Source of the DNA: Endotrypanum monterogeii
Lineage: Eukaryota > Euglenozoa > Kinetoplastea > Trypanosomatida > Trypanosomatidae
Direction: 5' to 3'
Assembly (NCBI GenBank): GCA_000333855.2
Contig: CM007315.1
Location: 354,116-418,115 of the forward strand
DNA: 64,000 bases
A program made the translations under genes and the position numbers. The notes beneath the pieces are model-generated. The model saw only the letters and a list, made by a program, of their open reading frames with translations, had not been told where the DNA came from and searched no databases. This document shows, in pieces, positions 1 to 9,235 of the stretch (the stretch's first letter is position 1; every line of letters starts with the position of its first letter).

Positions 1-1082
1 CTGACAGCAGAAACGGGCCCTACCCCTCCAGTTGCTTTTGTATCCTGCGGGTTAGCGCCAAATCCGCCAAAGGACGTAGCTGAGGCACCAAAGCTGAACG
101 TTGACCCTCCCCCGGTCGACGACGCAGTAGGTGAGGAGGTAGGGAACGAAGAGGACGCTTCGGTAGTAGGCGCTGCTGCCGCTGCCGACGGCGGCAACGA
201 TGAGGAAAGGCCAGTGGTGAATGCCCCCGACTTGGGGGCTGGGGTCGATGAGGAGAAGAGTTCGGCACCGACGGAGGATGGCGCCGGACGGGACAGCACG
301 CCCTCCAGTCGGCCCTCTAGCTTAGCGACGTCGGCCCGGCACGCGATGATGGTATCGCAGCATGACTTGAGATCCTCTGAGCTCGATGCCTTCAGGGCCT
401 TGAGCTCTTGCTCCAGTCGCAATACCTCCGATGCGCGCGTGTTCATCGTCTCCGATATTTTGCGGTAGATCGATTCATACTTATCACCAACACTGACGTC
501 TACCGCCTCCAACTTGCTTGACAACTCCCTCACCTGTGCCTGGAAGCGGTCATCCATTTCATCGAGACGGCTCGTTAACGTTGTGATGAGCTGCTGCTGC
601 TGCTGCTGCCGCTCCACCACCTGCGCCTCGCTAAACGCGCGGGTGAGCTGCAACCGATTGGGTTCCAGCCGGCGACGTGGTCCGGCCCGACGCTCTACCC
701 GCGCGTCGTCGTCATCGGGGGGTAGAGTAGATGCTTCCGGGTTCCCATCCACCGTCTCCTCAGCATCAGCAGCGCGGCTATTCGATGTATTGTGACAGCG
801 AGAGAGTCCAACCAAGGCGCGGCGCTGTGCTTCGAGGTCCTCGCTCGACTCACACGGCGGCTCTCGTGGTCGGTGCCGACGGCTAACGCCGACCGGGGCT
901 ACAACGGGGTCCGGCCACGACGCGAGAATCGAATGACCGTTGTCTGTGTCTGCATCCGAATATCGAGGCCGTCGAGTATGTGGTGCACGCGAACGGATAC
1001 TCAACAGAAAGGCATCGGTGGGAATTGGCGCCTGATACCCCAAAAACTCGCCCAGGTCGATCGAGAGTTGACTACGAGACAT
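1..1082 (-). CDS. FG-nucleoporin-like protein, 3' end cut off by the window edge
   Basis: The frame opens with ATG at 1080-1082 and stays open to base 1, giving 360 visible codons; the stop lies outside the window. The N-terminal third is polar and Arg/Pro rich. Roughly residues 145-270 are heptad-like and Gln/Glu/Leu rich, including a run of five Gln, which suggests a coiled coil. The visible end turns into a low-complexity Ser/Ala/Pro/Thr linker with FG motifs (FSFGAS, then TSFGGFGAN). A coiled coil joined to an FG/GFG-bearing linker is typical of nuclear pore FG nucleoporins, which bind transport receptors in the central channel. No enzyme motif is visible. The specific nucleoporin cannot be named because the FG part is cut off. 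A nuclear-pore-associated or basket protein is the main alternative. It is the last gene in the window in the direction of transcription. Confidence 0.7.
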   Translation of the reverse strand, partial: MSRSQLSIDLGEFLGYQAPIPTDAFLLSIRSRAPHTRRPRYSDADTDNGHSILASWPDPVVAPVGVSRRHRPREPPCESSEDLEAQRRALVGLSRCHNTSNSRAADAEETVDGNPEASTLPPDDDDARVERRAGPRRRLEPNRLQLTRAFSEAQVVERQQQQQQLITTLTSRLDEMDDRFQAQVRELSSKLEAVDVSVGDKYESIYRKISETMNTRASEVLRLEQELKALKASSSEDLKSCCDTIIACRADVAKLEGRLEGVLSRPAPSSVGAELFSSSTPAPKSGAFTTGLSSSLPPSAAAAAPTTEASSSFPTSSPTASSTGGGSTFSFGASATSFGGFGANPQDTKATGGVGPVSAV

Positions 1083-1891
1083 GACGAGTGCACCACAAAC
1101 AGCACACCGACTCTTTGCCTCCGCTATATGGATCTAATTTATATGTTTTTCTTTAAAGTATGAAGGTAGAAATCTGCCGAAGAGGGAGAGCCTAAGGCAG
1201 GGTGTACTTGAAGCAAACGTGCAAAATGAAGTACGACAAGAGCTACGGTTGTGGGTATGTGAACTGAAATCGAGTGCTCTGCCCCCCCTCAAAAAAAAAA
1301 AAAAGGAATGCGCGACAAACTGAGAAAACCAACTCGATTCCCACGCACACGCAGAATAGGGGTGATGAAAAAAAAAAAAAGAAGAATGGAAGGGGAAATA
1401 TATTTGACAACAGAACGACCAATACTCCATATCTGTGACGGTAGTTACGAGAAACCAGCGGAGAGAGACGCGTACATAAAAGAAAGATCTGTGGATTGGG
1501 ATGTGCGATTTAAGCGAGGGGAACTGCACTGCATCTCAGTAGAACTTTTTTCTACCAATATATTTTGTATACATAGACGCCTATACATGTATATGCACAT
1601 GTATAAAATGTTTCAGAAGCATTGCTGAGTGGCGCACACCCGCTGCCCCTGCCCACGAGTCAAGGTGTGCTGTAAAGATGCAACAATAACAACAACAACA
1701 AAAAAAAAAAGAGGGAGGGAAAGCAATCAAAAAGAGAAAGGCCAGTCAATTTCTTACAAATGCTCTGGAGAATTTCTTCACGAGCACACAGTGTACATGA
1801 CAAACATCTTCTGCGTGTATGGCAGTAAATATAGTCAAGCGCTTTGAATATTCACTATCAAAAAAAAAAAATTGTGTGTGTGGGGGATTCA
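1083..1891. other. Intergenic stretch with homopolymer A runs
   Basis: I see no convincing gene here. It holds several A runs (near 1291-1304, 1369-1380, 1701-1710 and 1860-1871), which are T tracts on the transcribed minus strand. These are plausible trans-splicing or polyadenylation signals between the CFAP300-like gene and the nucleoporin-like gene. Short open frames on both strands are low complexity. Confidence 0.6.
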
Positions 1892-3103
1892 TCAGCACCG
1901 ATGATACCAGATAGTTGCAGTTTGTTCGGTTGGGTTGACAATGACGTAGCAGTAGTTCAAGTTGCTTGGGTGCACGCCATCACTGCGAGGAAAAAATATC
2001 ATACCTGGCGCCGTGGCAACTTCATAAACAGAAGTCTCCACTACCGCTTGGTACCGATCGATGTGCTTTGCCGCTGCCCCTGTCCCCGCCGTATTGGCGT
2101 CGGTCTCCGGCTCACCCACATCACGAACCTGTATCGAGCGAATAAAAAACCGATAGAGCTCCCGCGCTGCATCCAAGTACACTGCAGCATCGTCCTCGAA
2201 TTGATTCAGTGGCCCACTACCAGCGATCAGTCGCCAGACAATGTGATACAGAAATTCCTGGCGAGATGCTTCGCCGAAGACACCGCGCAGCTGCCGGATC
2301 GAAAGCTTCGAGTCCCATGCTGAGCCCCAGGTATCATCCTCGTCCTCATCGTCGATGTCCTCATCGGCAGCAGCGGCCACCTCGGTATCGTCCAGATCGT
2401 ACGCATAGTTTCCATCACCGCCATCTCCTCTGGTCCTCGAGATGAGGCGACTATGAGATCGTAGAAAGAGCGATCGCAGCTCATCACTGATTACCTCCCC
2501 ATGCGGGAGAAGTTCCTCCACCCGCTTCACCGTAGGTAAAAGATAGAGGGGATCAGTGTTGTCCACTGAAGCGGTGTTACCCGCATCGCATACGACCTGA
2601 CGCACCACCTTCGCATCTACGAGAGCTTGGCGCAACGGTGTGAGAGTTGTCCACCGGCACGTTAGAGGACGGAACTGTAGTCGACCACCCTCCGTTGAAG
2701 TCTCCGCATGATAGTTGTCGTCCCCCACCAGATCTGAGCGGACACATGAAGACGCGAACAGTCCGCGCAAGAAGTCCCTAGCGACCCCATGGTGAAATCG
2801 AAGCTCAACAGCAGAAAGAGCAGCCACGGGGGGTTTTCCAGTCCCCCGTAACGACGACGAGCCGTCAGCCTGTGAAGAGAACGCCCCCTCTCCTCCCGTC
2901 TTCCCCTCCTCTCCTCCTCTCTCGGGTAAAGAGGGGAGCTCTTTGGTGAAGGCGTATCGGTAAGTGTGCACACCCCACTCTCTAGACCGCAGCAGGCCCC
3001 ATTTCATAAAAAGGCTCTGGTACGGCTCGTCATCGATAAAGGTAGTGCATCCTGATGCATCGGCAACCGATGGTGGAGATGCGGCACGCTGAAAGACAAA
3101 CAT
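1892..3103 (-). CDS. CFAP300: CFAP300-like cilia- and flagella-associated protein (DUF4498 family)
   Basis: The protein is 403 residues from the ATG at 3101-3103. The frame is open further upstream but only to a TTG, through a pyrimidine tract that looks like a splice signal. The N-terminus has an FIDDEPYQSLFMKW block (about residues 22-35) that resembles the LFMKW-type block of animal CFAP300/C11orf70. The C-terminal half has a FLYHIVWRLIAGSGPLNQFED block (starting near 284) and ends with YCYVIVNPTEQTATIWYH, as in the end of that family. CFAP300 is a cytoplasmic factor needed for assembly of outer and inner dynein arms. The protein is longer than the human one (about 267 residues) because of low-complexity inserts: a Gly/Glu/Ser linker near 60-92 and an acidic stretch near 237-257. 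The family call rests on recognised motifs, not on a search. Confidence 0.75.
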   Translation of the reverse strand: MFVFQRAASPPSVADASGCTTFIDDEPYQSLFMKWGLLRSREWGVHTYRYAFTKELPSLPERGGEEGKTGGEGAFSSQADGSSSLRGTGKPPVAALSAVELRFHHGVARDFLRGLFASSCVRSDLVGDDNYHAETSTEGGRLQFRPLTCRWTTLTPLRQALVDAKVVRQVVCDAGNTASVDNTDPLYLLPTVKRVEELLPHGEVISDELRSLFLRSHSRLISRTRGDGGDGNYAYDLDDTEVAAAADEDIDDEDEDDTWGSAWDSKLSIRQLRGVFGEASRQEFLYHIVWRLIAGSGPLNQFEDDAAVYLDAARELYRFFIRSIQVRDVGEPETDANTAGTGAAAKHIDRYQAVVETSVYEVATAPGMIFFPRSDGVHPSNLNYCYVIVNPTEQTATIWYHRC

Positions 3104-4111
3104 CAGCGACTCGATACGCCTTGATGGGGAAGAGAGGGGGGGGAAGCAGCACTGACTTGTATTCGCACCTGATCGCCTTTTTTTTTTCTGTTCAACACCG
3201 TCGCAGTCAAAAACGAATGCGTACCTTCGCAACGACCAGTGTCAATAATAATAAGAAGAAGAGGTACAGGGGGAATGAATAGTAAGGGTAGAAGGGAAAA
3301 ATAGAATTTCACGCAACAAAGAAAGTGCAGATACAGTAATATGTAACTCACAAAGGCACTCCCCGCAGACAAACGGAGAGTAGACAGTGCGTAGCCCTCG
3401 GGGAAAAATATGGAAAGGGACGGAATTCTCTTCTGATGTATGACTCTTTGGCTTCACTATCTAGCGCATGACTGTGTATATCTTTCCACAACACACAGAA
3501 TAAGGCGATATATATATATATATATATCGCTGTGTTTCTTTTGTTCCCTCCTCTTCCCCTTCTTCCCCGCCAGTGAGGCGTATGTTTCTTTCCCAATACG
3601 TATAATACCAGTATAGAAAACGTGAGAGAAAGATACACACACAAAAGAAAAAAAAAGAGGAGAAACAACGAGCCCATTCCCCCCCCAAAAAAAAAAAAAA
3701 ATTACTCCCGCAACGTGGACATCAGTGGAACAATGAGCTACACTCCCAGTATGTACTATCGGATTGCTCAGCCAATGAAGGCAGAGCTCGTGCTGCGGAT
3801 ACAACGCAGTAGCACTTTTTTTTTTTTTAAGGTAACGATATACATACGATTTTTTTTTTAATTGTAGCATACATGTCACGGGAAAAATCTCAGGACACAC
3901 TTAGATACACAGATGCGTCGCTCATTCCCCTCCCCAAACACGGCGTCGAGCCACAATCGTCATGTTGCATCACAGCACCAAATACAAATTTCATTCTATG
4001 GTAACGCCTCAGCTCCCCTCACCACCACCACCACCACCAGCACCCACATACACACACAGAGAGGGAAGGATTTCCTGCCGCCCGCTGTGTCTATTACTCA
4101 CCCTGGCCGCT
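3104..4111. other. Intergenic stretch with (AT)10 and A/T runs
   Basis: No gene is supported. The stretch carries an (AT)10 microsatellite at about 3508-3527, an A run at 3687-3701, T runs at 3818-3829 and 3850-3859, and a CCA/CAC repeat near 4021-4045. It should contain the 3' UTR of the downstream-lying p24 gene and the splice region of the CFAP300-like gene. Confidence 0.6.
3120..3144 (-). promoter_or_regulatory. Candidate trans-splice acceptor region of the CFAP300-like gene
   Basis: On the minus strand there is a C/T tract (plus-strand AGAGAGGGGGGGGGAAG near 3130-3145) followed by an AG at 3120-3121, about 16 bases before the ATG. This fits a kinetoplastid spliced-leader acceptor with a very short 5' UTR. 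An upstream AG could be used instead. Confidence 0.35.
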
Positions 4112-4759
4112 CTACACGTACGTCTTTTTTTCAAGGAAACGCTTCAGCAGGTACAGTTGTGAGCCCGAGACGACCATGAAGGAAAGTACTTGAAAAAACG
4201 ACCAGTACAAAATGTGCTCATTCGATTTCTCGACGGTGTCACGGTGGGTCTTTTGCTGATTGCCCACCGTCGCCTGGAGCATCCGGAGGCGCTGCATCGT
4301 GTGAGATATACGCATAATTTTTCTCTCGATGGGATCAAGGCGGTTCGCATCCACCGCGTAGTTGGCGCCCAGAGGGGTGCGCAAGTAAAAACTTACCTCC
4401 TTTGACGTGAAAATAGTGTTCGAGTTATCAAAACTAACTACGATGGTGCGGGGCGCTTTGGAGACGGGCAGAGTGAAGGAACCCTCTGGGAGATCTCTCC
4501 ATCGCATCAGCTCTTCATTGGTTCCACGATCTCGGATGATGATAGGGAAGACGAACTCGGGGTCCAGCGTGAACTGGAAGTGAAGCTCTCTGCCGACCTC
4601 GAGGATTTCGGTCATCTCAAAAAGATCGCCAGCACCGATCACTGTTGACAGCGCCAATGACAACGTCGACGCGCAGCAGCAGACAAAAAGCAACGCAACC
4701 AACAACGAAGACGCGCCACCGTGTCGCAGCAGCGAAGCCCTAACAGTACTGACCCTCAT
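4112..4759 (-). CDS. p24/emp24/gp25L (GOLD-domain) family protein 1
   Basis: The protein is 215 residues from the ATG at 4757-4759; an upstream open extension begins only with GTG. p24 proteins cycle between ER and Golgi and sort cargo (for example GPI-anchored proteins) into COPII/COPI vesicles. The order of parts matches the family: a hydrophobic signal peptide (about 10-33), a luminal GOLD beta domain with LHFQFTLDPEFVFPIIIRD, a membrane-proximal helical region containing RLDPIERKIMRISH and THRDTVEKSN, one transmembrane helix (about 183-203), and a short basic cytosolic tail (LLKRFLEKKTYV). The tail resembles the phenylalanine plus basic sorting signals of p24 tails. The two Cys of the GOLD disulfide found in many animal p24s are not evident. 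It sits next to a second, divergent p24 gene on the same strand. Confidence 0.85.
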   Translation of the reverse strand: MRVSTVRASLLRHGGASSLLVALLFVCCCASTLSLALSTVIGAGDLFEMTEILEVGRELHFQFTLDPEFVFPIIIRDRGTNEELMRWRDLPEGSFTLPVSKAPRTIVVSFDNSNTIFTSKEVSFYLRTPLGANYAVDANRLDPIERKIMRISHTMQRLRMLQATVGNQQKTHRDTVEKSNEHILYWSFFQVLSFMVVSGSQLYLLKRFLEKKTYV

Positions 4760-5933
4760 TTTGTTTTTCTTTTTGTTGTTGCGCCCTTTGCGGAGAAACA
4801 AAGAATTCTGCAAGCACAACAGGAACACGCACACTAACCTCACCGATGCTTCAAAAACTACGACGGCAAGTGAGAGATGAATGTGGCTCTACTGAAGAGA
4901 AAAAAAAAAAACGAGAGGCACAGAGTTCGCCTACCTGGGTGTGCAGGGGATGCTACGCAGGAGAAGTGCCTGTCAAGCTAAGGATGCCGCAGACGAGAAA
5001 AAAAAAATAAGCGGAAGGAGAGAGAGAGTGTGTGTGTGTGTGTGTGTCCATGGTGTTGCAGCGCGTGAAACACGCCCATTCATACGACGAGCTTGTCAGA
5101 CAGTAACACAGATCTTGCCAGTTGCTCGGCAGCCATGCTTACGATAATAACTTAACTTGGCGGCGGATACAAATCGCTTCATTGAAGCAAGCCTGGGTCC
5201 CATACTCCCCATTCCCCCTGGTCCTCTCCAATGGCGGACGCGTGATGTTTTTTTTTTCTGTGTTTTTTCTGTTTTTTGTGGAGTAAAGGGGCCGTCCTTC
5301 ACGCTTATTGCGATCGTCGTGTGAAACATAAATAAATAAATAAATAAATATAAATATATACTATATATAAATAAATATATACTATAGATATATATATATA
5401 TATATATATAAATATATACTATATATAAATATATATATACTATAGATATATATATAATCAACAGGAAGAGAGCTCCTAGGCCTTAGACGCTACAGCTCTG
5501 CAGCCCCCCCCCCTTCCATCCTCCCTCCTTTGCTCCCCACATGTGTCCAGTAAGTGATTGTTGATAGAGCGGAAATACTCAGAGGGAGATAAAGGGGGAG
5601 AGTGGAAGGGGGGAGCAGATACAGATTGAAGATGGTGCTCGACAACAAACCAAATACGATGTGTTGGGGATGTGAACAAAAACAAAAGCGGTGTGTGGGT
5701 AACGAGAAATCACAGCTGTTAACCATATATTTGTCCGCGTCGCCAACGCAGTGGTCCGGGCACGACGCCCTCATCCCTGCAATAAGGAAACGCAGGAACA
5801 CCGGCCCTCTACGCGCCACCTTGTGCGCGCAGGGTCGAAAGCGCGTCACGAGGTGGCCCACAACACCGCCGGTAGAGAGCAGAAAAAATCTCGATCCAAA
5901 AAAAAAAATGGAGTGCACCACCCGCCAGCCTCA
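4760..5933. other. Intergenic stretch with a large AT-rich repeat tract
   Basis: No gene is supported. It contains A runs on plus (4899-4911 and 4997-5007) that are T tracts for the minus-strand transcript. There is also an AG/TG microsatellite near 5019-5048 and a long A/T repeat tract at 5329-5459, described separately. Short open frames here are compositionally biased. Confidence 0.6.
5329..5459. repeat. Complex A/T repeat tract
   Basis: The tract begins with AATA units (near 5329-5350) and passes into alternating TATA runs. These are interrupted by a recurring ATACTATA(T/G)ATATA motif seen about four times (near 5355, 5380, 5415 and 5437). The motif spacing suggests tandem duplication of a 50-60 base unit. 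It lies in the intergenic DNA between the two p24 genes. Confidence 0.7.
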
Positions 5934-6557
5934 TCAAACAGTGCGGCGCTTCTCGAGAAATCGCCGCAGGAGCCACACCTGTCCGCCTGCTGCGGCGAAG
6001 AAGCTGAAAATCTGAACGACAGACCACCACAGCAGTCGCCCGTTCGTATCCTCTATAGTGTCACGGTGCGACTTCTGGGAGTACCGCAGACTGTCCAGCA
6101 GCTTCCGTAAGGCCTGTACTTTGTAGTGAAGCGCGCCTATTCTCCTTTCGATTGGGTCGATATCCGCCCTCCGCACGCTGTGGCTCGGATCGGGAAAGAT
6201 GCGGATATCAAAGTTTACGTGCATGGTTGTCAGAAGAGATTCGGAATTATCGAACTCAAAAAGCAACTTAGGTTTCCTTTCCAGAGCGGGAATATTTAAA
6301 AATCCCTGCGCCTCTTTGTCCCATTTCTGTAGGACCTCCCCCGTCGACGAGTCTCGAATACGGACGGGGAAAACATAGTCCGGGTCCATTTGATACGCGA
6401 ACATGACCATATTTCCCAGTGGCACAAACTCGGTAACAGAAAATATTTCTCTCGGCTTGACAGCGACGCTGATCGCAGTCGAGGGAACAGCAGCGGTGAT
6501 CACACACACGGCAAGAAGCACCGCCAGGGCCGATTTTGAAAAAAAAAAGCCGCGCAT
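5934..6557 (-). CDS. p24/emp24/gp25L (GOLD-domain) family protein 2
   Basis: The protein is 207 residues from the ATG at 6555-6557; a GTG two codons upstream is not a plausible eukaryotic start. It has a signal peptide (about 1-30), a GOLD domain with FAYQMDPDYVFPVRIRDSS, a DIDPIERRIGALHYKVQAL segment followed by SQKSHRDTIEDTN (a predicted coiled region), and a single transmembrane helix (about 177-197). The cytosolic tail WLLRRFLEKRRTV is close in style to the beta-type (TMED2-like) tails of p24 proteins. p24 proteins act as hetero-oligomers in ER-Golgi vesicle traffic. The tandem p24 protein 1 is clearly related but divergent, so the two could be partners. That pairing is an inference. Confidence 0.87.
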   Translation of the reverse strand: MRGFFFSKSALAVLLAVCVITAAVPSTAISVAVKPREIFSVTEFVPLGNMVMFAYQMDPDYVFPVRIRDSSTGEVLQKWDKEAQGFLNIPALERKPKLLFEFDNSESLLTTMHVNFDIRIFPDPSHSVRRADIDPIERRIGALHYKVQALRKLLDSLRYSQKSHRDTIEDTNGRLLWWSVVQIFSFFAAAGGQVWLLRRFLEKRRTV

Positions 6558-7518
6558 TTTCACTTTTCCTTTTTCAATGCTGTATCTATATTATATTAAA
6601 TTATATATATTATTATTATATATATATATATCTGCGTGTGTGTATTAAACGATGAGCGGAGTGAAATTTCAGGGCTATAAAAAAAAAAAAAGGTGGGAGA
6701 TGTGAGACAGAGAGAAAGGGACAAACAAGCAGGCGAACATTGTTCGGAAAAAAAAACAGTGTCAAGTGAACCGACCGCATTGGCAACACAACACTCCCTC
6801 CTCAGTCAAGAGAGACAAAGGAAGCAATGCTCAGCCTCACCTCTCATGACAAGTACAAACCTCGCACCTGCGGCAGGTCATTCCTAGTCGATAGTCATTA
6901 AAAGGGTTCAGCGCAGAAAAATATTTTTTACCCCTCTATCCCCCCCCCATCATCATCACCATCACCACCATCACTCTCATTTTCTATTGATCTACAGCAT
7001 ACGTGTGACAGACTTCTTGCACGAAAGAGAGAAAGCGTGTGTGTGTGTGTGTGTGTGTGTGTGCAGCAACTTATTATACATTCAAGCTTGAACTTTGCAA
7101 GAAATCCCCTACGCGATGAAAGCCGTCACACTGTACTAGTTTAGTTTGGAAGAAATGACACACACACATACACACACATACATATACATACACACATACA
7201 CACACGACGACGACGAGGTTAGAAGTGAAGCCAACACATGATCGTTATATTCGGTCAGGATGAGATCAGATGATGCACATTGGACTACTTAATACGAAGG
7301 GGTGGGGCGATATCAGACGGGATTCCGAGCGATGTAAATGTGCACAAAAAAAAAAAAACTGAGCGCCGACTGCAGTCTATCATAACATATTGATGCATAC
7401 ATGTATGTGAATGAGGTAAAGATGTGCATCAGTGGTCCTCAACAGAGCGCCGCCCGCCCCCGTTGATGAACAACAAAAAAAAAAAAAAGAGGTGGGGAGC
7501 ATATGCTGAGCAAGTAGC
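6558..7518. other. Intergenic stretch with TG, CA and TA microsatellites
   Basis: No gene is supported. It contains a TA-rich tract (about 6583-6633), a (GT)13 run (about 7037-7063), a CA/TACA tract (about 7158-7205) followed by GAC repeats, and A runs at 7347-7359 and 7474-7488. Confidence 0.6.
6675..6691 (-). promoter_or_regulatory. Candidate trans-splice acceptor of the second p24 gene
   Basis: A run of 13 T on the minus strand (plus A run 6679-6691) is followed at once by TATAG, with the AG at 6675-6676. This would give a 5' UTR of about 117 bases. The pattern is that of a kinetoplastid polypyrimidine tract plus first AG. Confidence 0.4.
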
Positions 7519-8454
7519 TCATATCGCTCTCTTGTTGATGAAGTTCATGACATCCTCCATGACATCATCGCGGCAGAGCTCGGTCAAAACCTCATGTGCG
7601 GCGCAGGGGTAGGAAAAGAAATGTTTGTCGGTAGAGGGCGCGTTCTCGTAAAACCACCGAGATTTTGCTAGCGAGCAGATCTGATCATCCTCGCCGTGAA
7701 CAATGAGAAAAGAAAACTTGGAATTTGGCGTAGCCGCGATTGCCCGATCCTGAGCCAGCAGCATCTCATCCGTGAAGCGCGCACGGAGCGCCACCTTTGG
7801 ATAGTAGGGATCCTGTTTCACCAGCTGTACTACCGCCGGGTTGTGGCTGACAAGATCCATATTAAACCTGTGCACCCTCATCTTTGGGAACCACTCAGCA
7901 AGACGATGCACGAGAGACCGCAGAAAGCCTGGCACACGCCTTGACAGACCCAGCGCCGGGCCACTCAAGATGACCCCGCGGAAGTCACTCGCGTCTCGCT
8001 GGGCTACATGAGTAGAGATAAGACCGCCCATCGAGTGCCCCAAAAGAAAAGTCGGCTGACCCTCGAGGGGTGGATACCGTGCCTGGATGAACTTGATGAA
8101 CGCACACACGTCATCCACGAAGTGGTCAAAGCGCTCAACGTACAGCCGAACTCCCTCACTGCCGCCGGTACCTTGGTTGTCCATGGAGAAGACGACGTAA
8201 CCCTCCTCATTCATTCGGAGTGCAACCGAGTCGTAGCGGCCGGTATGTTCGCCTAGGCCTGGCACAATGAATACAACTCCCTTGATGGGTGAATCCGGGG
8301 TGCTGCCACCGTCACCGTGCGGCCACCACTCGCTGAAGTGCAACCACAGGTTTTGACGATTTTGCATGTAGTGTGGGAACAACTTCGGGTCGGGTGGCAC
8401 TCTTCTTGTAGTGCAGTATCGCAGGCAATGGCCACTGGAACCACAGAGCGGCAT
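7519..8454 (-). CDS. Monoglyceride lipase-like alpha/beta hydrolase
   Basis: The protein is 311 residues from the ATG at 8452-8454; the longer frame starts only with TTG. It has the full serine hydrolase layout of the monoacylglycerol lipase/lysophospholipase (hydrolase_4) group. There is an oxyanion-hole PGLGEHTGRYD motif (65-75) and the nucleophile elbow GHSMGG with Ser141. The acid residue is Asp257 in HGEDDQI, and the histidine is His287 in AAHEVL. Such enzymes hydrolyse monoacylglycerols or lysophospholipids to fatty acid and glycerol or glycerophosphodiester. No signal peptide is obvious, and the Arg/Cys-containing N-terminus (CLRYCTTRR) is not a clear targeting signal. Substrate choice (monoglyceride versus lysophospholipid or another ester) cannot be read from sequence. 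The lid region between about 165 and 215 is the likely substrate determinant. Confidence 0.88.
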   Translation of the reverse strand: MPLCGSSGHCLRYCTTRRVPPDPKLFPHYMQNRQNLWLHFSEWWPHGDGGSTPDSPIKGVVFIVPGLGEHTGRYDSVALRMNEEGYVVFSMDNQGTGGSEGVRLYVERFDHFVDDVCAFIKFIQARYPPLEGQPTFLLGHSMGGLISTHVAQRDASDFRGVILSGPALGLSRRVPGFLRSLVHRLAEWFPKMRVHRFNMDLVSHNPAVVQLVKQDPYYPKVALRARFTDEMLLAQDRAIAATPNSKFSFLIVHGEDDQICSLAKSRWFYENAPSTDKHFFSYPCAAHEVLTELCRDDVMEDVMNFINKRAI

Positions 8455-9235
8455 CACGTAGAAAATACGATACGGAGAAGACAATTTTTTTTTTTTCAAA
8501 TATAAAGCAAAACTTGTCTGAATGTGGGGGAGGCGGTGAGGGAAAGAACGACCACTAATAGGCGTCTTCCAAATAATAATAAGTGATGTGCTGTCTCTCT
8601 CCCTTGTTTTTTTTTCCTGATTGTAGCCGAAGCGATTCTTTTGTTTGTGTATTTGTGTCTGCGTGTGACTATCGTTTAATGATGTCGGGCCTGCTCCTGT
8701 GCACCTGGTGTGAGGGATACTGTGTTTGGGGACGTTGTGAAGGAATACAACACCGAATGTAACAGCAAGCGAACGAAAATTAAGCAGTGGTACGGGGGAA
8801 AAAAAGAAAAAAGATTAAGAGGCAGAAACAATGCAGAATACCGCCGCAGCATTAATGGGTGAACATGCATCGCCGTTAGATGCGTCAAGTACCTTTCTTT
8901 CCCTAGCTCACGCACGCAACCCAATCCTTTCCTGATGTAGACGCTATCGACTGTCAGTTCTAGACATGAAAAAAATAAATGCATGTTGACTGATACGATA
9001 ATGCCTCTCGTTCGGCTCGCTGCCGGGGGGAGCGAGAAGCGGAGGAGGGGGGAGACGGTCGATGTAATCCTGTAGAGGAATAGAGAATACAGGGAAGTAC
9101 AGTAGACACGCAGTAGCCACGAAAATGAGAAGAAAAAAAAACAAGGGGGCATGTAATGAGTAATGCACTTCGATGCCAACGCGAGCTTCGGTGTCGCGCA
9201 AATGTGGGTATGTAGGTGCTCCCCTTTTTATATTC
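8455..9235. other. Intergenic stretch
   Basis: No gene is supported. It holds a T run on plus (8487-8496) and an A/G-rich plus tract near 8795-8830, which is a long pyrimidine tract on the transcribed strand and a possible splice signal for the lipase gene. The open frames seen here are low-complexity hydrophobic translations of pyrimidine-rich DNA. Confidence 0.6.

Noticed and set aside
3104..3232. N-terminal extension of the CFAP300-like protein from a TTG
   Set aside because: TTG is not expected as a eukaryotic start, and the added part covers the probable splice tract.
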